Positions 7,864 to 18,523 of a DNA stretch of 18,721 nucleotides are shown piece after piece. Both the position numbers and the translations under genes were made by a program. How positions within the stretch are numbered: the stretch's first letter is position 1; every line of letters begins with the position of its first letter. The stretch comes from Synura sp. LO234KE. Taxonomy: Eukaryota > Sar > Synurophyceae > Synurales > Mallomonadaceae. Below the pieces are notes generated by a model. The model was not told the DNA's origin. It saw nothing but the letters and a program-made list of their open reading frames with translations, and ran no database searches. Where the stretch lies: NCBI GenBank assembly GCA_015143735.1, contig VKHC01000024.1, positions 1 through 18,721 of the forward strand, written 5' to 3'.

Positions 7864-10800
7864 TCAATTGAGCCCTCCATCGTCATCGTCTTCGAACTCT
7901 TCCTCGTACGTCTCAAAATCGTCTTCGACATAGCCATCCTCACCCTTGGTCATAGACGCCTTAGGTACTATTGTTCGCCCTGAATTTTGACTGGGCGATT
8001 GGCTTGACTCGCTCGCGGACAAATCTCGAACCATGAACCGCTTGACGCCGCTCCCACTACCACCACCCTTGCGACCATACTGGTCAAGTCCGCTCGACTT
8101 CGATTTAGCAGGCGTCCCAGTTATACCTAATGCTTCATCTTCCCGGATCACGTCGTCCTCGTGCTCGTCCTGGTCCACTTCCTTCCCAACGAAAGAAGCC
8201 CTACCCCTCTTCGGGAAGGTGGACGCAGTGGGCGTGATGGGTGGGGGGTCAAGAGAAGGACGGCTCAGCGCGTCCTCCTTACCCGGCAACCCATAATCTA
8301 CACTGACAGGACGGTGGCTGGACGACGATGATACATTCACGTCCGAAGACATGGACTTGGACTTGGATTTGATCGCCATTTCTTCGCCGTTACTGTCGAA
8401 CAACGTACCGCTTCCGTTATTGACTAACCCCCTCGCCTTCATCCGCTCCAGCGCCTTCTCAAATTCCGCAGCATTTCCAATAGAAGTGCGAAGTCCAGCA
8501 CCACTGCGAACTGCACCTTTCAACGGGGGCGCGGATTCGATCTTCAAGGGTTGAAATACTGCAGACTCCCCTCCGCTTCGAATCCGAAATATGTCCTCCA
8601 TGGGATCTAGCAATTGCGGCCGCTTTGGCTCCAGCTCTTCCAATGAAAACGATTTCCCGGAGAATTGAAAGAGGCGGTCGGTCTCTAAGTCCTCCAACCC
8701 TACAATCGAAAGGGACTCAGGCACAGGATATCCCGGGAGGGCCTGTAGAGTTCCAGGTGGAGCTTTGCTCCGAGGACTAATGTTGTTGGAGCCGAGGAGT
8801 GTGGAGGGCGGAGACGTGGAGGCTGAGTCCACAACGGAATTAGCCGACACCTTCTGCTTCCTCTCTATCGATGGCGATACTAGGAAAGACTTCTTGTGGG
8901 CTGTGGGCAGACATAAACAGAGGCCATTCATTCGGTACGGGAATGAAATATTCAAGTCAAATTAACGATAGGAGTCAAACTTATCTATGTCCTTCGCCGG
9001 TCCAGGAAATAACAACGAAACACGAACAGTTACAGAGCTGCACAAGAGGGCTCACCACGAGTATATGTTCATCGTAAGAGCTGTACCTATATATGGAGAA
9101 ATCAACTTTTTACTGGGAGATCGAAGCGCCGCATTCTCTCGATTGGGACCCGCTTTAACTTCGCCACGAAACTTCTTCACCTCTCTGTCGTCTCGACCGT
9201 TCACGGGCCCATTACTTAGAGCCCCCCCTCCCAAGCGTCCCTCCGAATCTTGCCGGACATCCTTGAGCTTCGACGGCACCGGCTTCTGCGGAATAGACGA
9301 TTGTTGCTCATTTTGTCTCAGACTATTCAAAGAGATGGACCGAGTGTGCCTCCGCGCTCCCCCTGCACACAGAGCGACATGGGGGAGTGAGGATGAAGTA
9401 CGAGAACGTGTGTAGGCGACGCAATCGCGCACCACTCGACTCCCTATCTTAACTCCCATACACCATAAGGTGTCGGTCAATCAATTCGCTGCGACCACAT
9501 TGTAATTATGTATCTCCGTACACATTCCTCCAAGCAAAATATTAGACCCTCGTTCACTTACGATCTCCCTCTTTTATTTGTAGTTTCTGCCCAGTCTACG
9601 ACTATTCTGCTATGTAAATATGATCCGCATGCTACCGACATCACCCTCTATTCATTCTACTTTTACCTTCCCCCGTGGCCACCGATGCTGCTCCTTCTTC
9701 ACCTCCATCGCCGAGCAGGACGGAGGAGGACACTTCCGCAGAGCTAGCGTCATCATTGCTCTTACTCTTTATGTGTCGCTGGGAGGGAATCCCTTCCCTC
9801 TCCTGTTGGCTTTGATTATAACCGCTTCCCTCCGTCCCCTTGATGTTGTTTCCAATGATCCGCTGATGACTGGCCACTGGCTTCCGCTTCTCATACGACC
9901 GTTTCACCTCCAGGTATTTCTCCCGCAAAGCATTCGATTTGAGCTTATCTGTTACTCTGAATGAAGAAGAAAGCCCATCGGCACATTGGTGTGATTGCAC
10001 AGCGAAGTTTAAGTGGACGCTTTGCACACACCTTTGCTTGGTCGCCTCCCCCTTCACGTGATTCTTAGCTGGTGGGTCGTTACGCGTTGGGGCTTCAATG
10101 GGAGATAAGGAGACGTGTTGGGCTTGTCCTGAGCCCTCTGTCTTCTCCTCTGCCACTGTGACAGACGTCACGATCGGAGAGGCTGGAGGGCGCTGACTAG
10201 ACTCCGCCTACCGGAACGACAATTCCAAGGAGCGGAATGTACTTACGGTCATCGGGTAGTCAGTGCTTCGGTTGTCACGCTCTCAACTGTACTGAGGCTA
10301 AGACTGTCGGGCAGTACCGGCGACCTGCGCTCACCTCATTGTCCACACTGCCATCTAGTGACAGGCGTCGAGTTGGTGAGCGAGGAGGAGGAGGGTCCGG
10401 GAGAGCAGTGGACGTATATTCCTCCTCCTCCTCCAGGCCGCCCTCTCCCTCCCCGTTTATTCTCCCTCGCGCTCCGAGCACCGACATCGACTCCACTGAC
10501 AGCATAATATTACAATCGTAACATCACAGAATTACCCAGGTCGAGAGATACGCGTACGGCAGATGGAGGGTCGTGTCGGTTACATGAAAGGCCAGCATCT
10601 CCCAGCGATATCTCCGATACAGCCGAGCGCAGCCGCAGGTTCTCCGATCTGGAGGACAGTCCACCAAAGGGTATGATGCCGTTATAGAGGTAGAGGGGAA
10701 GCGGTTGTCAGAGCCGTCATCAATCCAATTACATCCTCCTCCCACAACCTACTGTATCGGGCGAAGCTCGCTAGTTGTGAGCTGTGTTTAGCGAGTGGGA

Positions 10801-13800
10801 CGGTAACGGTAACGGTATACGGGTGATGTGATACTCACCGTAATAGTCTGATCTCCTGTTTCAGTTCCAGGATAAGTTTCTCATGAGGGTCGAGGAAGCG
10901 CACGGGCCGACTGCGTATGCGAGCGGCCGCCATGCTGGAGCAGCGGGAGGCACAGAAATAGGTAATTGCGAGAAAGTACCGCACCCACATCGTTTGGTAG
11001 GGAATACGAACCAGAAGGACAATGTTCGTAGCGTCTCCGACACGCTGCCTGACGCCTCTGACGAAGGAAGTACGTGTCCAGAAGGGAGGGGAGGAGAGGG
11101 TTGTCAGAATACAACCCACAAACTGTACCTCGGAAAATGCTGCTGATGTGGCGGGCCAATATGGAAAATTACAGATAATATGTCCTTAGGTCAATCCCTT
11201 GCTTTCCCCATCCCAATCTAGGTCGAACCGGACCGTGTGCATCGTCGCATCTCATCTCATATCATATCATAGAACAAACTTATGCCATACACATATATAT
11301 TGCCTTCATTCCCCTGAATCCCCACGAGCTTGCACTTCCCATCCACCCTGGTAGTCTGACACTCGATTTCTTATCTATATAAGGATGTGAACATACAACG
11401 AACCTGAGACACATGCCGCTACAATGGTCCTCCCGTTTCCTCCCAAACTATTGTACAGGAGCTTGGTCAGTTTACTGTCTCGATAAGGAACCTGACACAC
11501 ATAATAATATAGGCAACACACATAGGTGAACCGCGGAGGATCACATGCGTTCGGCGTGGATGTGTTAGGGGAGAGGCAAGGTCGAAGGACGGGGATGGAG
11601 ACGGGTGGGCGGTTCTCGACGGCCTTGAAGTACAGACACACTCGCACACAGATGAATAAGACAGAACGGTTTGGATCGAGGTGAGCGGAGGCGCACACGG
11701 CCTCGATATTCGAGGAGCAAACGGTTTCGGTATTGGAAAAATAGCGGTCTCCGGAATCGGAGAGCCTTCTCCTCACACAAGTGCAGAGACACCTCACTGC
11801 GCTGATAGGTCAAACTTACATCGACATTTTGTTGACCCGAGATGGGCGGAATCTGCCTGTTGTGACCCCCGCGTAAATAGGCGTGGGACTGGAAGTGTTT
11901 GTGCTTGCCCTGTCCCTGCCCCCTCCCCTGTCCCTGCTCGCCGCGTGTACGTCGCCTCCTCCGCGGGTCTCCTTGTCCTTGTCCGTGTCCGTGGTCACTC
12001 TTCTCTGTGTCGGGCACAGCGAGTCTAGACAGGCCCACGATCACCTTGCCTACAGTATTGACGGAGGACCGAACCGCACAGTCCCAATCCAACACCCTTA
12101 TGAGAGGACAGACGTGGGAGGGCATGACCGCCCTGCTACGACTACCGCACCACAGACTTGGAGACTGGTCGAAGGAGAAACATATCGCTAACTATCCGCA
12201 GCCATCAGAGTACAACAGCAGTTTACCGAAGGCTACTTTCCCTCCTCGGACATCGGTGTGGTGAATGTGGGGGCGGGGGAGGACGACAGAGAGGCCGCTT
12301 ACCGAGGACATACAGCGACTTATTTATGAAGCCTGTGTCCTTGAGAACCTGATGATATGGACATGGACACGGTCATGGTTCATCAGTGGAATACGCTATT
12401 CCAAGTGGGAGTGGCGCAGGGACGTATCGGCTTTTGTTAACGTGGGAGGCGGGGACTGCCCGACCGCCCAGAGTTGGGTGTCGGAAACAGCGGCGCTTAT
12501 CTTGCCCACGGGGCAATTTATGCTTCTTAGTCGAAGAAAACCTAGTCGGAGTCCGCAGCTATCTCTTTGTCGCTTTACTCCACCCACCTGGCCCGAGCTG
12601 CCCGTCTCCTTCAGCCTCTCACTTCCCGCCAGGTCCACAATAGTCACCCGGCCTTTCATCATGTACTGCCTGCGGACCAATCGAGCGATGTGAGGGCAAA
12701 GACAGGACCACTCCGCTGAGCCTTGACTCTCTGGAGTCCGTCCTCTGCCTAACTCGCCCCGTTCACTCCCACACGAGGCATCTACTGACACCGTTACATG
12801 TGCCACAGACCTGTCGGTAGCACTGCTTTCCCCTCCCTGCGCTGCCTGCTCCTCGCCGTCTGATCATGGGATGTCGATTTCGGATGAAAAGATACGGTGG
12901 AAAACAATAAAACAGAATAAGGATGAGAGCGAACAAGCAGAAAGGACTGCCATATGAGCCCACGAGACAATCACGACACAAAAGAGGTGGAGGTCAACGA
13001 CTAGAGAGATATTGTGGACTAGCGAAGTAGTTCGATCAAAATCAAAGGAGGAAGGGAGATCGCGAGTCCGCAGAGGGCTTTCTTTGTCCGTACACTCAAG
13101 GGTCGCAAAATGCTAGATCCTTGATGGTGGCGCACGGAAGGAGCGGTGCGGGGGGACCAACAAATTAGAACGCCCTGTGTATTTGTACACTATATGTTCT
13201 AAATATGGCGATAAAGGGCAGCGTGATACCACAGCTGCGCCGTGTTAAGGAAGCAGGTGGACAATGAAGCACTGAAATTAAAAAGGAAAAAGGGCCGTAC
13301 GCTACTATATGTGAAAACATAAGTACGCTGATGAATTCAGTTAAGGCTTACTGTAACTTTATGTGAATTATTTGAATAATGTGAGCTAGCAGTGCCCGTG
13401 GCAATTTACAACCCGACGTGGCGTGTTTGTGTGTGGGTTATGACTCTCCTAATGTATCCTGAGCGACTGCGATCGTTATATTTGAGGGGATCTACTCGTA
13501 CCTGTTTGTGGTTCCCGCGCCGGAAGCTCCACATGTATTTCCGTTACACAGTGCGACCGGTTTGATCTGTAGTGATAGTGCGGCAAAGGTTGACGACACA
13601 AGTTACCACGACAGGCGAGTTTTTCGATGACGGGGCAATCGATCAGCAGTGCGATAAGCATCAGTTAGAGACGTGGCTCTTCTCGCGAGCTTAGGTTATG
13701 ATTAGACTCAAACATATTTACATTGATTAGTGTTGAGTTATTCAGAATTTAAATAATCTGTTGCCATCAGACCAAGAAATAAATGTTACATCTCGTCCGA

Positions 13801-14677
13801 TTTTCCAAGTATTTCATCCTTCACTCGACCGAGTAATTGCCCTTTTTGCAAAGCGAAATATTGGACGAAAATTATCTACATACCTGCTATTCATATCATG
13901 CTGAGCGATCCGTCGGTTCCGCATAGCGATCGATAACATCTTAAACGCTACTTTCCTATCTACACATGCAACGGTATTACAGCCTTCAACGTAAAAACCA
14001 TCCTTTGAATGCTCCCGCACAAGAAGGCTTTCTCTTTCCCTTTCCTCCGAAAATAAATCAAACACATTCTCATGATAAACCTCGACGCAGGAAATCCTCA
14101 AAACAAAATTGACCTGTAAATGAATATATATATTATTCTGAACAAATAAAATATTTGGAGAAATTTTGGTACGTTAAGGTGCTCCAATTTATCAAACAAA
14201 TAGTTTATCGACCGACCCAAAATACCATCGTTTGGTGAATGTGGCTCAATTGAAAGGGTTGGACCAACGATAGTGTATGTTTTACCCGATCCAGTCTATT
14301 ATAGGAAAGAATTAGAAGGACATTATTAGAATTATTCATATTGACCTGTCCAAAAGCAAATATGCAACCTCGAAATCCGTTGACAGCGGAATCCAATAAT
14401 GTTGTGATTCCAGTGGACGAAAAGAAATCGGATTGCGATATGTCGCAAGGACAGCATATGCTACAGCGAAACTGTTTCGCTTCTAAAGGACCAATTTGAA
14501 CCTGTCATAAGGGTAAAAATTGATATGCATGATATGCATTAAGTTAAATTGTCTTACTTGAACCTCGCGACCATCTTTCATCGGATGAACGCACGAAATT
14601 TCACCCTTGAGAGATTCACTCGGTTGAACAGGCCTTATTCTCACAATGACTTTAACATTTTCCTCATTCAGCGACAT
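7864..14677 (-). CDS. Kinesin, N-terminal motor, 18-exon model (KIF12/kinesin-16-like suggested)
   Basis: ATP-driven microtubule motor. Phase-consistent GT-AG exons, 5' to 3': 14677-14558, 14501-14346, 14295-14173, 14113-13884, 13566-13502, 12859-12811, 12669-12588, 12348-12303, 12049-11820, 11491-11404, 11057-11012, 10934-10839, 10648-10584, 10495-10335, 10279-10247, 10192-9667, 9362-9087, 8900-7864. Sum 3,429 nt, 1,142 residues. Motifs: VRIRP (12-16); P-loop GQTGSGKT (91-98, split by an intron); switch I N208...SNRSH (211-215, Asn in place of the second Ser); switch II DLAGSE (260-265); [18 protein letters not shown] (368-379); SETLRTL. The motor ends near 420, followed by a neck-like helix ([10 protein letters not shown]) and a low-complexity tail with the acidic end [16 protein letters not shown]. 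Loop 12 carries a long basic Gly/Gln insertion. Motor features such as GFYVE and the ETL...RP neck recall KIF12, but the family needs phylogeny. The 33-nt exon and one optional 75-nt intron are the weakest parts of the model. Confidence 0.85.
9957..10031 (-). other. Possible 75-nt (3n) optional intron in the kinesin tail
   Basis: On the minus strand this starts gtgtgtgc after CAAAG and ends in a pyrimidine-rich tttcttcttcattcag. It is 75 nt long and free of stops, so splicing removes 25 residues without a frame change (AG|A restores Arg). Good splice signals favour a real intron; the open frame also permits retention. With removal the protein is 1,117 residues. Confidence 0.55.
11820..12049 (-). 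other. Kinesin exon with an expanded basic loop-12 insertion
   Basis: The exon opens with KVIVGLSR (alpha-4, after the INKSL motif) and is spliced to the exon starting VPYRDSKLT (alpha-5). In kinesins the intervening loop 12 is usually short. Here about 60 residues intervene (~303-366): HGHGQGQG, a run of five Arg, [15 protein letters not shown], and a Gly/His/Gln segment. On the DNA it is a low-complexity GGACAG/GGGCAG-type repeat (~11890-12000). The donor GTAAGT at 11819 and acceptor CTGTAG ending at 12050 are strong, and the frame is open throughout. Confidence 0.7.
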
Positions 14678-14870
14678 CAGAAGTAGATTAGAGATGAGGC
14701 TGAGACTGAGTTTGCTGGAAAATTATTTTACGCCTGAGCTTTATGTTTTATGTAACGACAAATATTGGCAATTGTACTTAATTTTCACCCGAATTTCTAA
14801 TCTCTTCCTAGTATTTTGTACCTTGATCAATTCAGACCCTAATTATAACAACGTTAGAATATATAGCTGA
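14678..14870. promoter_or_regulatory. Shared divergent promoter, kinesin / glycosyltransferase
   Basis: 193 bp separate the two start codons (14677 minus, 14871 plus). The region is AT-rich with atatatag just before the glycosyltransferase ATG. It is called from gene arrangement; no specific factor site is recognised. Confidence 0.5.
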
Positions 14871-16154
14871 ATGATGTGTATCGATTTGATGATTAATATT
14901 CTTTTCTTATCGATACTCTGCTTGCCCTGCGAAGGACACGGTTCATCTCTAAAACCCGACATGACCACAAATTTCTCGCAAAGATCTCTAAGTTTTGAAA
15001 AATATCCTTTTTCTGTCATCAATTTTCGCCAGGATTCGAAGCCCCAAAACCCATTCTCGTTGGACTATCATATGACTCGATTTTCGTACGCATATTCGGA
15101 TTCCAAATTCTCAAATCAGCTACCTTGGACGAAAACTTTTGATTTGTTCGTACATCCGTGTATCAACGCAGGTCATTTAACGTGTGTGAGTACTTTTCAC
15201 TCTAATACGAATGATGTTCCAAATAAGAAACTATTACTTGTTCACGTCCATATTGACTTTCGACATCATCGTCACTTTTTCAATCATATTCTACCTTTTT
15301 TCGAGTCAAGATATAAGGAAACTGGGAAAGGAATCGTTTTGTTCTCTGGAAACGGTGATGTCTCCATAAGTGCATCATCTAGTGCTATCATTCTTGAGCA
15401 TAAGTGCGTTTTTTACTGGCGAGTCGAACAAAATCATTTAGATTCAAACCACCAGGACTCTCGTGTGATGGAAATACCTGTTGGCATACACTCTCGGCAG
15501 AGTTTTGGAGAGTCAGGAGAGGACTTAAGAGAAATTTTAAATATAACCAATAGGGACGAACGGCGATACTTAAGGAAATTATCAACTTCAACAAACGAAA
15601 ATCTATTAGCTGAATCGACACCTCAAATAATTACTAATTCGGAGCGTTTCGACCAGATGTATCATCGAAAACTAAGGGAAGCAATTAGTCTATCTGCGAC
15701 CCGACCGTTTCATTTGAGAAAGGATAAGATTTTCGTTTGTTTTAGTAATGGTTATCAACGTCAACGATTTCTTGACTGGGCAAATTATAATTGTACAGTT
15801 TGCGAATTGTGCGGAACAGAGTCCAACATACATTTGCCTCAGGCCAAGCTCTGGGAGGTCTACACCGAGTACAAATACATCGTCAGTCCGCACGGCAACG
15901 GGTTCGACTGCGGACGATCGTGGGAAATACTGCTGCTTGGAGCGATCCCTGTCATTGAGCACTTTGCTGGGGTCCGAGGATACTCGCAGGCGAATTTATC
16001 CGTTATATCGGTGAAGTCGGCGGAGAATTTGACCGAAGAGAATGTGCAGCTCTGGTCGAAGCAGTTCAAGAAATCGAATGATTTGTACAGATTGACCCAT
16101 GAATATTGGTACAAAAGGGCTTTTACATTCGAAAATTTCACCGAAAGTATTTAA
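14871..16154 (+). CDS. Exostosin/RXYLT1-like glycosyltransferase, secretory pathway
   Basis: An intronless frame of 427 codons. A hydrophobic N-terminus (LMINILFLSILCLPC, ~6-20) acts as signal peptide or signal anchor, placing the enzyme in the ER/Golgi lumen. The middle has IVLFSGNGDVS (155-165) and WRVEQN...VMEIPVGI (183-206), matching the W-x-x-x-N ... IPxGI pattern of algal exostosin-like transferases. The C-terminal part carries the diagnostic block YKYIVSPHGNGFDCGRSWE (334-352) followed by LLLGAIPVI (354-362), the nucleotide-sugar-binding region of this GT-B-like group (SPxGNGxDxxRxWExLxxGxIPI). The exact donor and acceptor are unknown. ATGATG offers two adjacent starts. The first three quarters are AT-rich; from about 15840 the codons become GC-rich. 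It is divergent from the kinesin, and its stop lies 6 bp before a reverse transcriptase relic on the other strand. Confidence 0.75.
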   Translation: MMCIDLMINILFLSILCLPCEGHGSSLKPDMTTNFSQRSLSFEKYPFSVINFRQDSKPQNPFSLDYHMTRFSYAYSDSKFSNQLPWTKTFDLFVHPCINAGHLTCVSTFHSNTNDVPNKKLLLVHVHIDFRHHRHFFNHILPFFESRYKETGKGIVLFSGNGDVSISASSSAIILEHKCVFYWRVEQNHLDSNHQDSRVMEIPVGIHSRQSFGESGEDLREILNITNRDERRYLRKLSTSTNENLLAESTPQIITNSERFDQMYHRKLREAISLSATRPFHLRKDKIFVCFSNGYQRQRFLDWANYNCTVCELCGTESNIHLPQAKLWEVYTEYKYIVSPHGNGFDCGRSWEILLLGAIPVIEHFAGVRGYSQANLSVISVKSAENLTEENVQLWSKQFKKSNDLYRLTHEYWYKRAFTFENFTESI

Positions 16155-16160
16155 AAGGTC

Positions 16161-16783
16161 ATGATGAGTGGTGGAAAGGGTGTTGGCGCCTCCCTACAAT
16201 AGAATAGTGGTTTCTGTACAGAACCCAACGTGACGGCAAAACTTTTTTAGAAGATATTGGCGTAGTTCTAACTACTATTTTCACTTGAAGCACATCTCTG
16301 ATATCCTCGTGCATATGGATGAAAAGGCTTACCTCTACTTCGCCTCCTATGACGGCATGGATATGGCGAGGAGTCGGTGTCCTATTGCGACGCATTTGAA
16401 TTTCTTTCTGCAGGGCGTTCATTAACACTACTACCACCTGAAAAAAACGATTACATAACTACTTTATCAACTATTTACCCTCTATCACACAAACACTTTA
16501 GTGAAGAGGTAGGGAGCTTGTACCATTCGAGGTGGGCGTATAGCTTGCCTTGACGCCGTTCTTGTCATCGGTGGTAAACGCCCTAAAATTTAACTCTTTA
16601 GAGTCCTCGCGAATGAGCGACCGCCAATATTTATTCATAGTAAATTATGAGAATAAAATGAAGGTCTTCGTCTTGTGGCTAACCGTACACGTTTCGTAAG
16701 CTGCCAAACTTCCTCACCATCAGGAGGAGTGGACTTGACCAAGAACTACGCCCAACAATTCCAATCTCTGAAATCGCTCCATG
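16161..16783 (-). mobile_element. Decayed Ty3/Gypsy-type reverse transcriptase fragment
   Basis: Collinear RT-like blocks occur in different frames on the minus strand. (A) 16783-16682: GIVGRSSWSSPLLLMVRK..GSLR, like the family's GIIxxSxSPWxSPxxLVxKxDGSxR, then a TAG. (B) 16638-16498: YWRSLIREDSKE...AFTT, like GYWQIxIxEEDxxKTAFxT. (C) ~16526-16488, another frame: MVQAPYLFTKVF, like FGLxNAPxxFxxxM. (D) 16437-16162: VLMNALQ, then HAVIGGEVEVS where the catalytic Y(I/V)DDxxxxS box is expected, then HMHEDIRDVLQ and KK. Frameshifts, stops and loss of the Asp pair (Gly-Gly) mark a dead copy. No protease, RNase H or integrase is seen. It ends against the glycosyltransferase 3' end. A strong acceptor-like tttttttcag precedes D, so a host gene using part of it cannot be excluded. 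Confidence 0.62.
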
Positions 16784-18521
16784 TCATTGCCGTTGAAAGT
16801 TTTCTAAGCTTAAAAAGTCAATAGAAACTAGACGATATCGAGTATTAATCGATCTGATTTCATGGAGTGTCAGAAAATTAAAATATAAGGACACACACCA
16901 ACAGCTCATACTGCGGGCTCCTTGGTTGCCGTTGAAAGGTCACTGCCGTAAAAAATCCTTGCCGGTCCTCTACCGTTGAAAGACTCCTACCGTACGTAGA
17001 GTGGTAGAATGACCGTAACAATTAGAGTTTTATTTTCGTATTCTATATGCGGGCAACACGCTCCGTAAATAGATTTACATCATAGTGGGTACCCAATAGA
17101 ATGATAGTAGTACTCAATTTGGGTTCGATAAACAATTTCTACACAATTTTTCTATGGATAGTTTCTAAAGAACAATTATACTATTAATTTTTTCAAAAAA
17201 GTTATCTATTGCTTCTCGATAAAAAAATTTATTGAGCCATTATCAGGAACCGTCGGAAAGAAAAGAGTTTTTCTAACAACCTAATCCTAGAAGATTGTAA
17301 AAAGAGCTTGTCCGTAATAAAATTAGTACCTTTAGAAAAGAAAAGAAGCTGCATTTAAACGTTAGAAGCTAGTAAGCATTCCGGTCCACCAACATCCAGT
17401 CATCTGTCACAGACAATCTGCTTCATTGGGGCTTCAATTGAAGCAGTCTCTATATGGGCCACGTACTGCGCGGAACAATTATAAGCAGACGAGTTCTGAG
17501 AACTTCCATTCTCGAATGTGCCCTGGCTACCACGATTCGACCCTTTACGAGTATTAAAGGCATCCAATTCCTTGTAACGCAGCTCTCATGTGAATGGATT
17601 GCCTGCCGTTGTTGCTTACGAATGAAAAATTATACACTTTCGGTGGAGAATAGAATTTGTTTCTAGCTTTACTTTAGAGATACATTAGCTCCAGGTTTGA
17701 ATCTTGAAAGTTATAATAAACATATAGTAATCCATATAGGAACTTCTTTACAAGGAAAGGATATAGAAGCTTCAATAGACCTGACTGATGAAGACGATAA
17801 TAACTCAACGAGATGAAATGGGCGCAAAGGCCGAGATAGTAATAAAAATCCTTAACGATCATCAAGCTGGTGGTGAAGATATAGATTTCCTGGTTAACGA
17901 TATAGGTCTACCGGTGACGATATCCTCTCCTCACAATATACAGGATTCAGAATATGAATATTCAAAAAATCTGCTATGAGCACCACGAACAAGTTCCCTG
18001 ATGAGGTACACTTGATATCTTCGAACAAGGCTAATTTTAGCCGTGCGCTAATTTTGAAATTATTAGAGAGATATGTATATACTTGGGTTTAAAAATCCGG
18101 ATTTACTTAACATGTACATGGGTTAGAAATTAAGGTAACTTATCTTTGTAATACGTTCTTTGTTATTGACGATCCCCAGTAGCATAGAACTCTTGGTATT
18201 AATTGCTGCATAAAACAAAACACATATTTGTCCTGAGATAGTGTTTATAATGAAGGTGGGCTCAGGTCAACTTCATTGACGAACGAGAACAATCTACCGG
18301 GAGTTTAGGCGATACAGATTTCTACTTCAATAACATAGTAGCTCAAAAACACGGAAAGCAAAATTCCAAGTGCTAGTGTTCTTTAAGCAAGCATAACTAT
18401 TCTAGAAGTTTATTTCTGTAAATGCTGATGAGAATGGAATCTTAACGAAATTGCTTTCGTCACAAAAATATGAAGCATCTATATGCTCAGCACATGCTAG
18501 ATTGAGATGTCAACCAATCTA
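16784..18521. other. AT-rich region without a recognised gene
   Basis: No family is recognised in any frame. Short open frames at 17454-17666 (+), 17674-17865 (-) and 17788-17979 (+) are of chance size and overlap each other on opposite strands. A 14-bp perfect palindrome, gcttcaattgaagc, lies at 17431-17444 inside a longer inverted repeat (ctgcttca / tgaagcag). It may contain more of the decayed retroelement seen at 16161-16783, too degraded to read by eye. Confidence 0.5.
16787..16982. repeat. Three dispersed copies of ccgttgaaag
   Basis: ttgccgttgaaag occurs at 16787-16799 and 16926-16938, and accgttgaaag at 16972-16982, with ctaccg/ctgccg near the second and third. Copy spacing is irregular (139 and about 46 bp). 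It lies just upstream (minus sense) of the RT relic; role unknown. Confidence 0.75.
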
Positions 18522-18523
18522 TA

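Noticed and set aside
11012-11048. Shorter version of the kinesin exon, starting at 11048
   Set aside because: It is in phase, but starting at 11057 gives the usual spacing between the ACVS and ETL motifs.
11681-12693. Plus-strand open frames of 102-142 codons opposite the kinesin motor
   Set aside because: They are shadows of kinesin exons and introns on the other strand; the minus strand has motor motifs with matching splice sites.
12588-12715. Alternative kinesin exon starting at 12715 and joined directly to the exon ending 13502
   Set aside because: It also keeps frame but uses a poor acceptor and gives an odd Cys-rich insertion. The two-exon solution (12859-12811 and 12669-12588) has better pyrimidine tracts and a hydrophilic loop typical of kinesins.
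17454-17979. Possible small genes (70, 63 and 63 codons)
   Set aside because: Chance length for AT-rich sequence, mutually overlapping on both strands, and no family similarity I can see.
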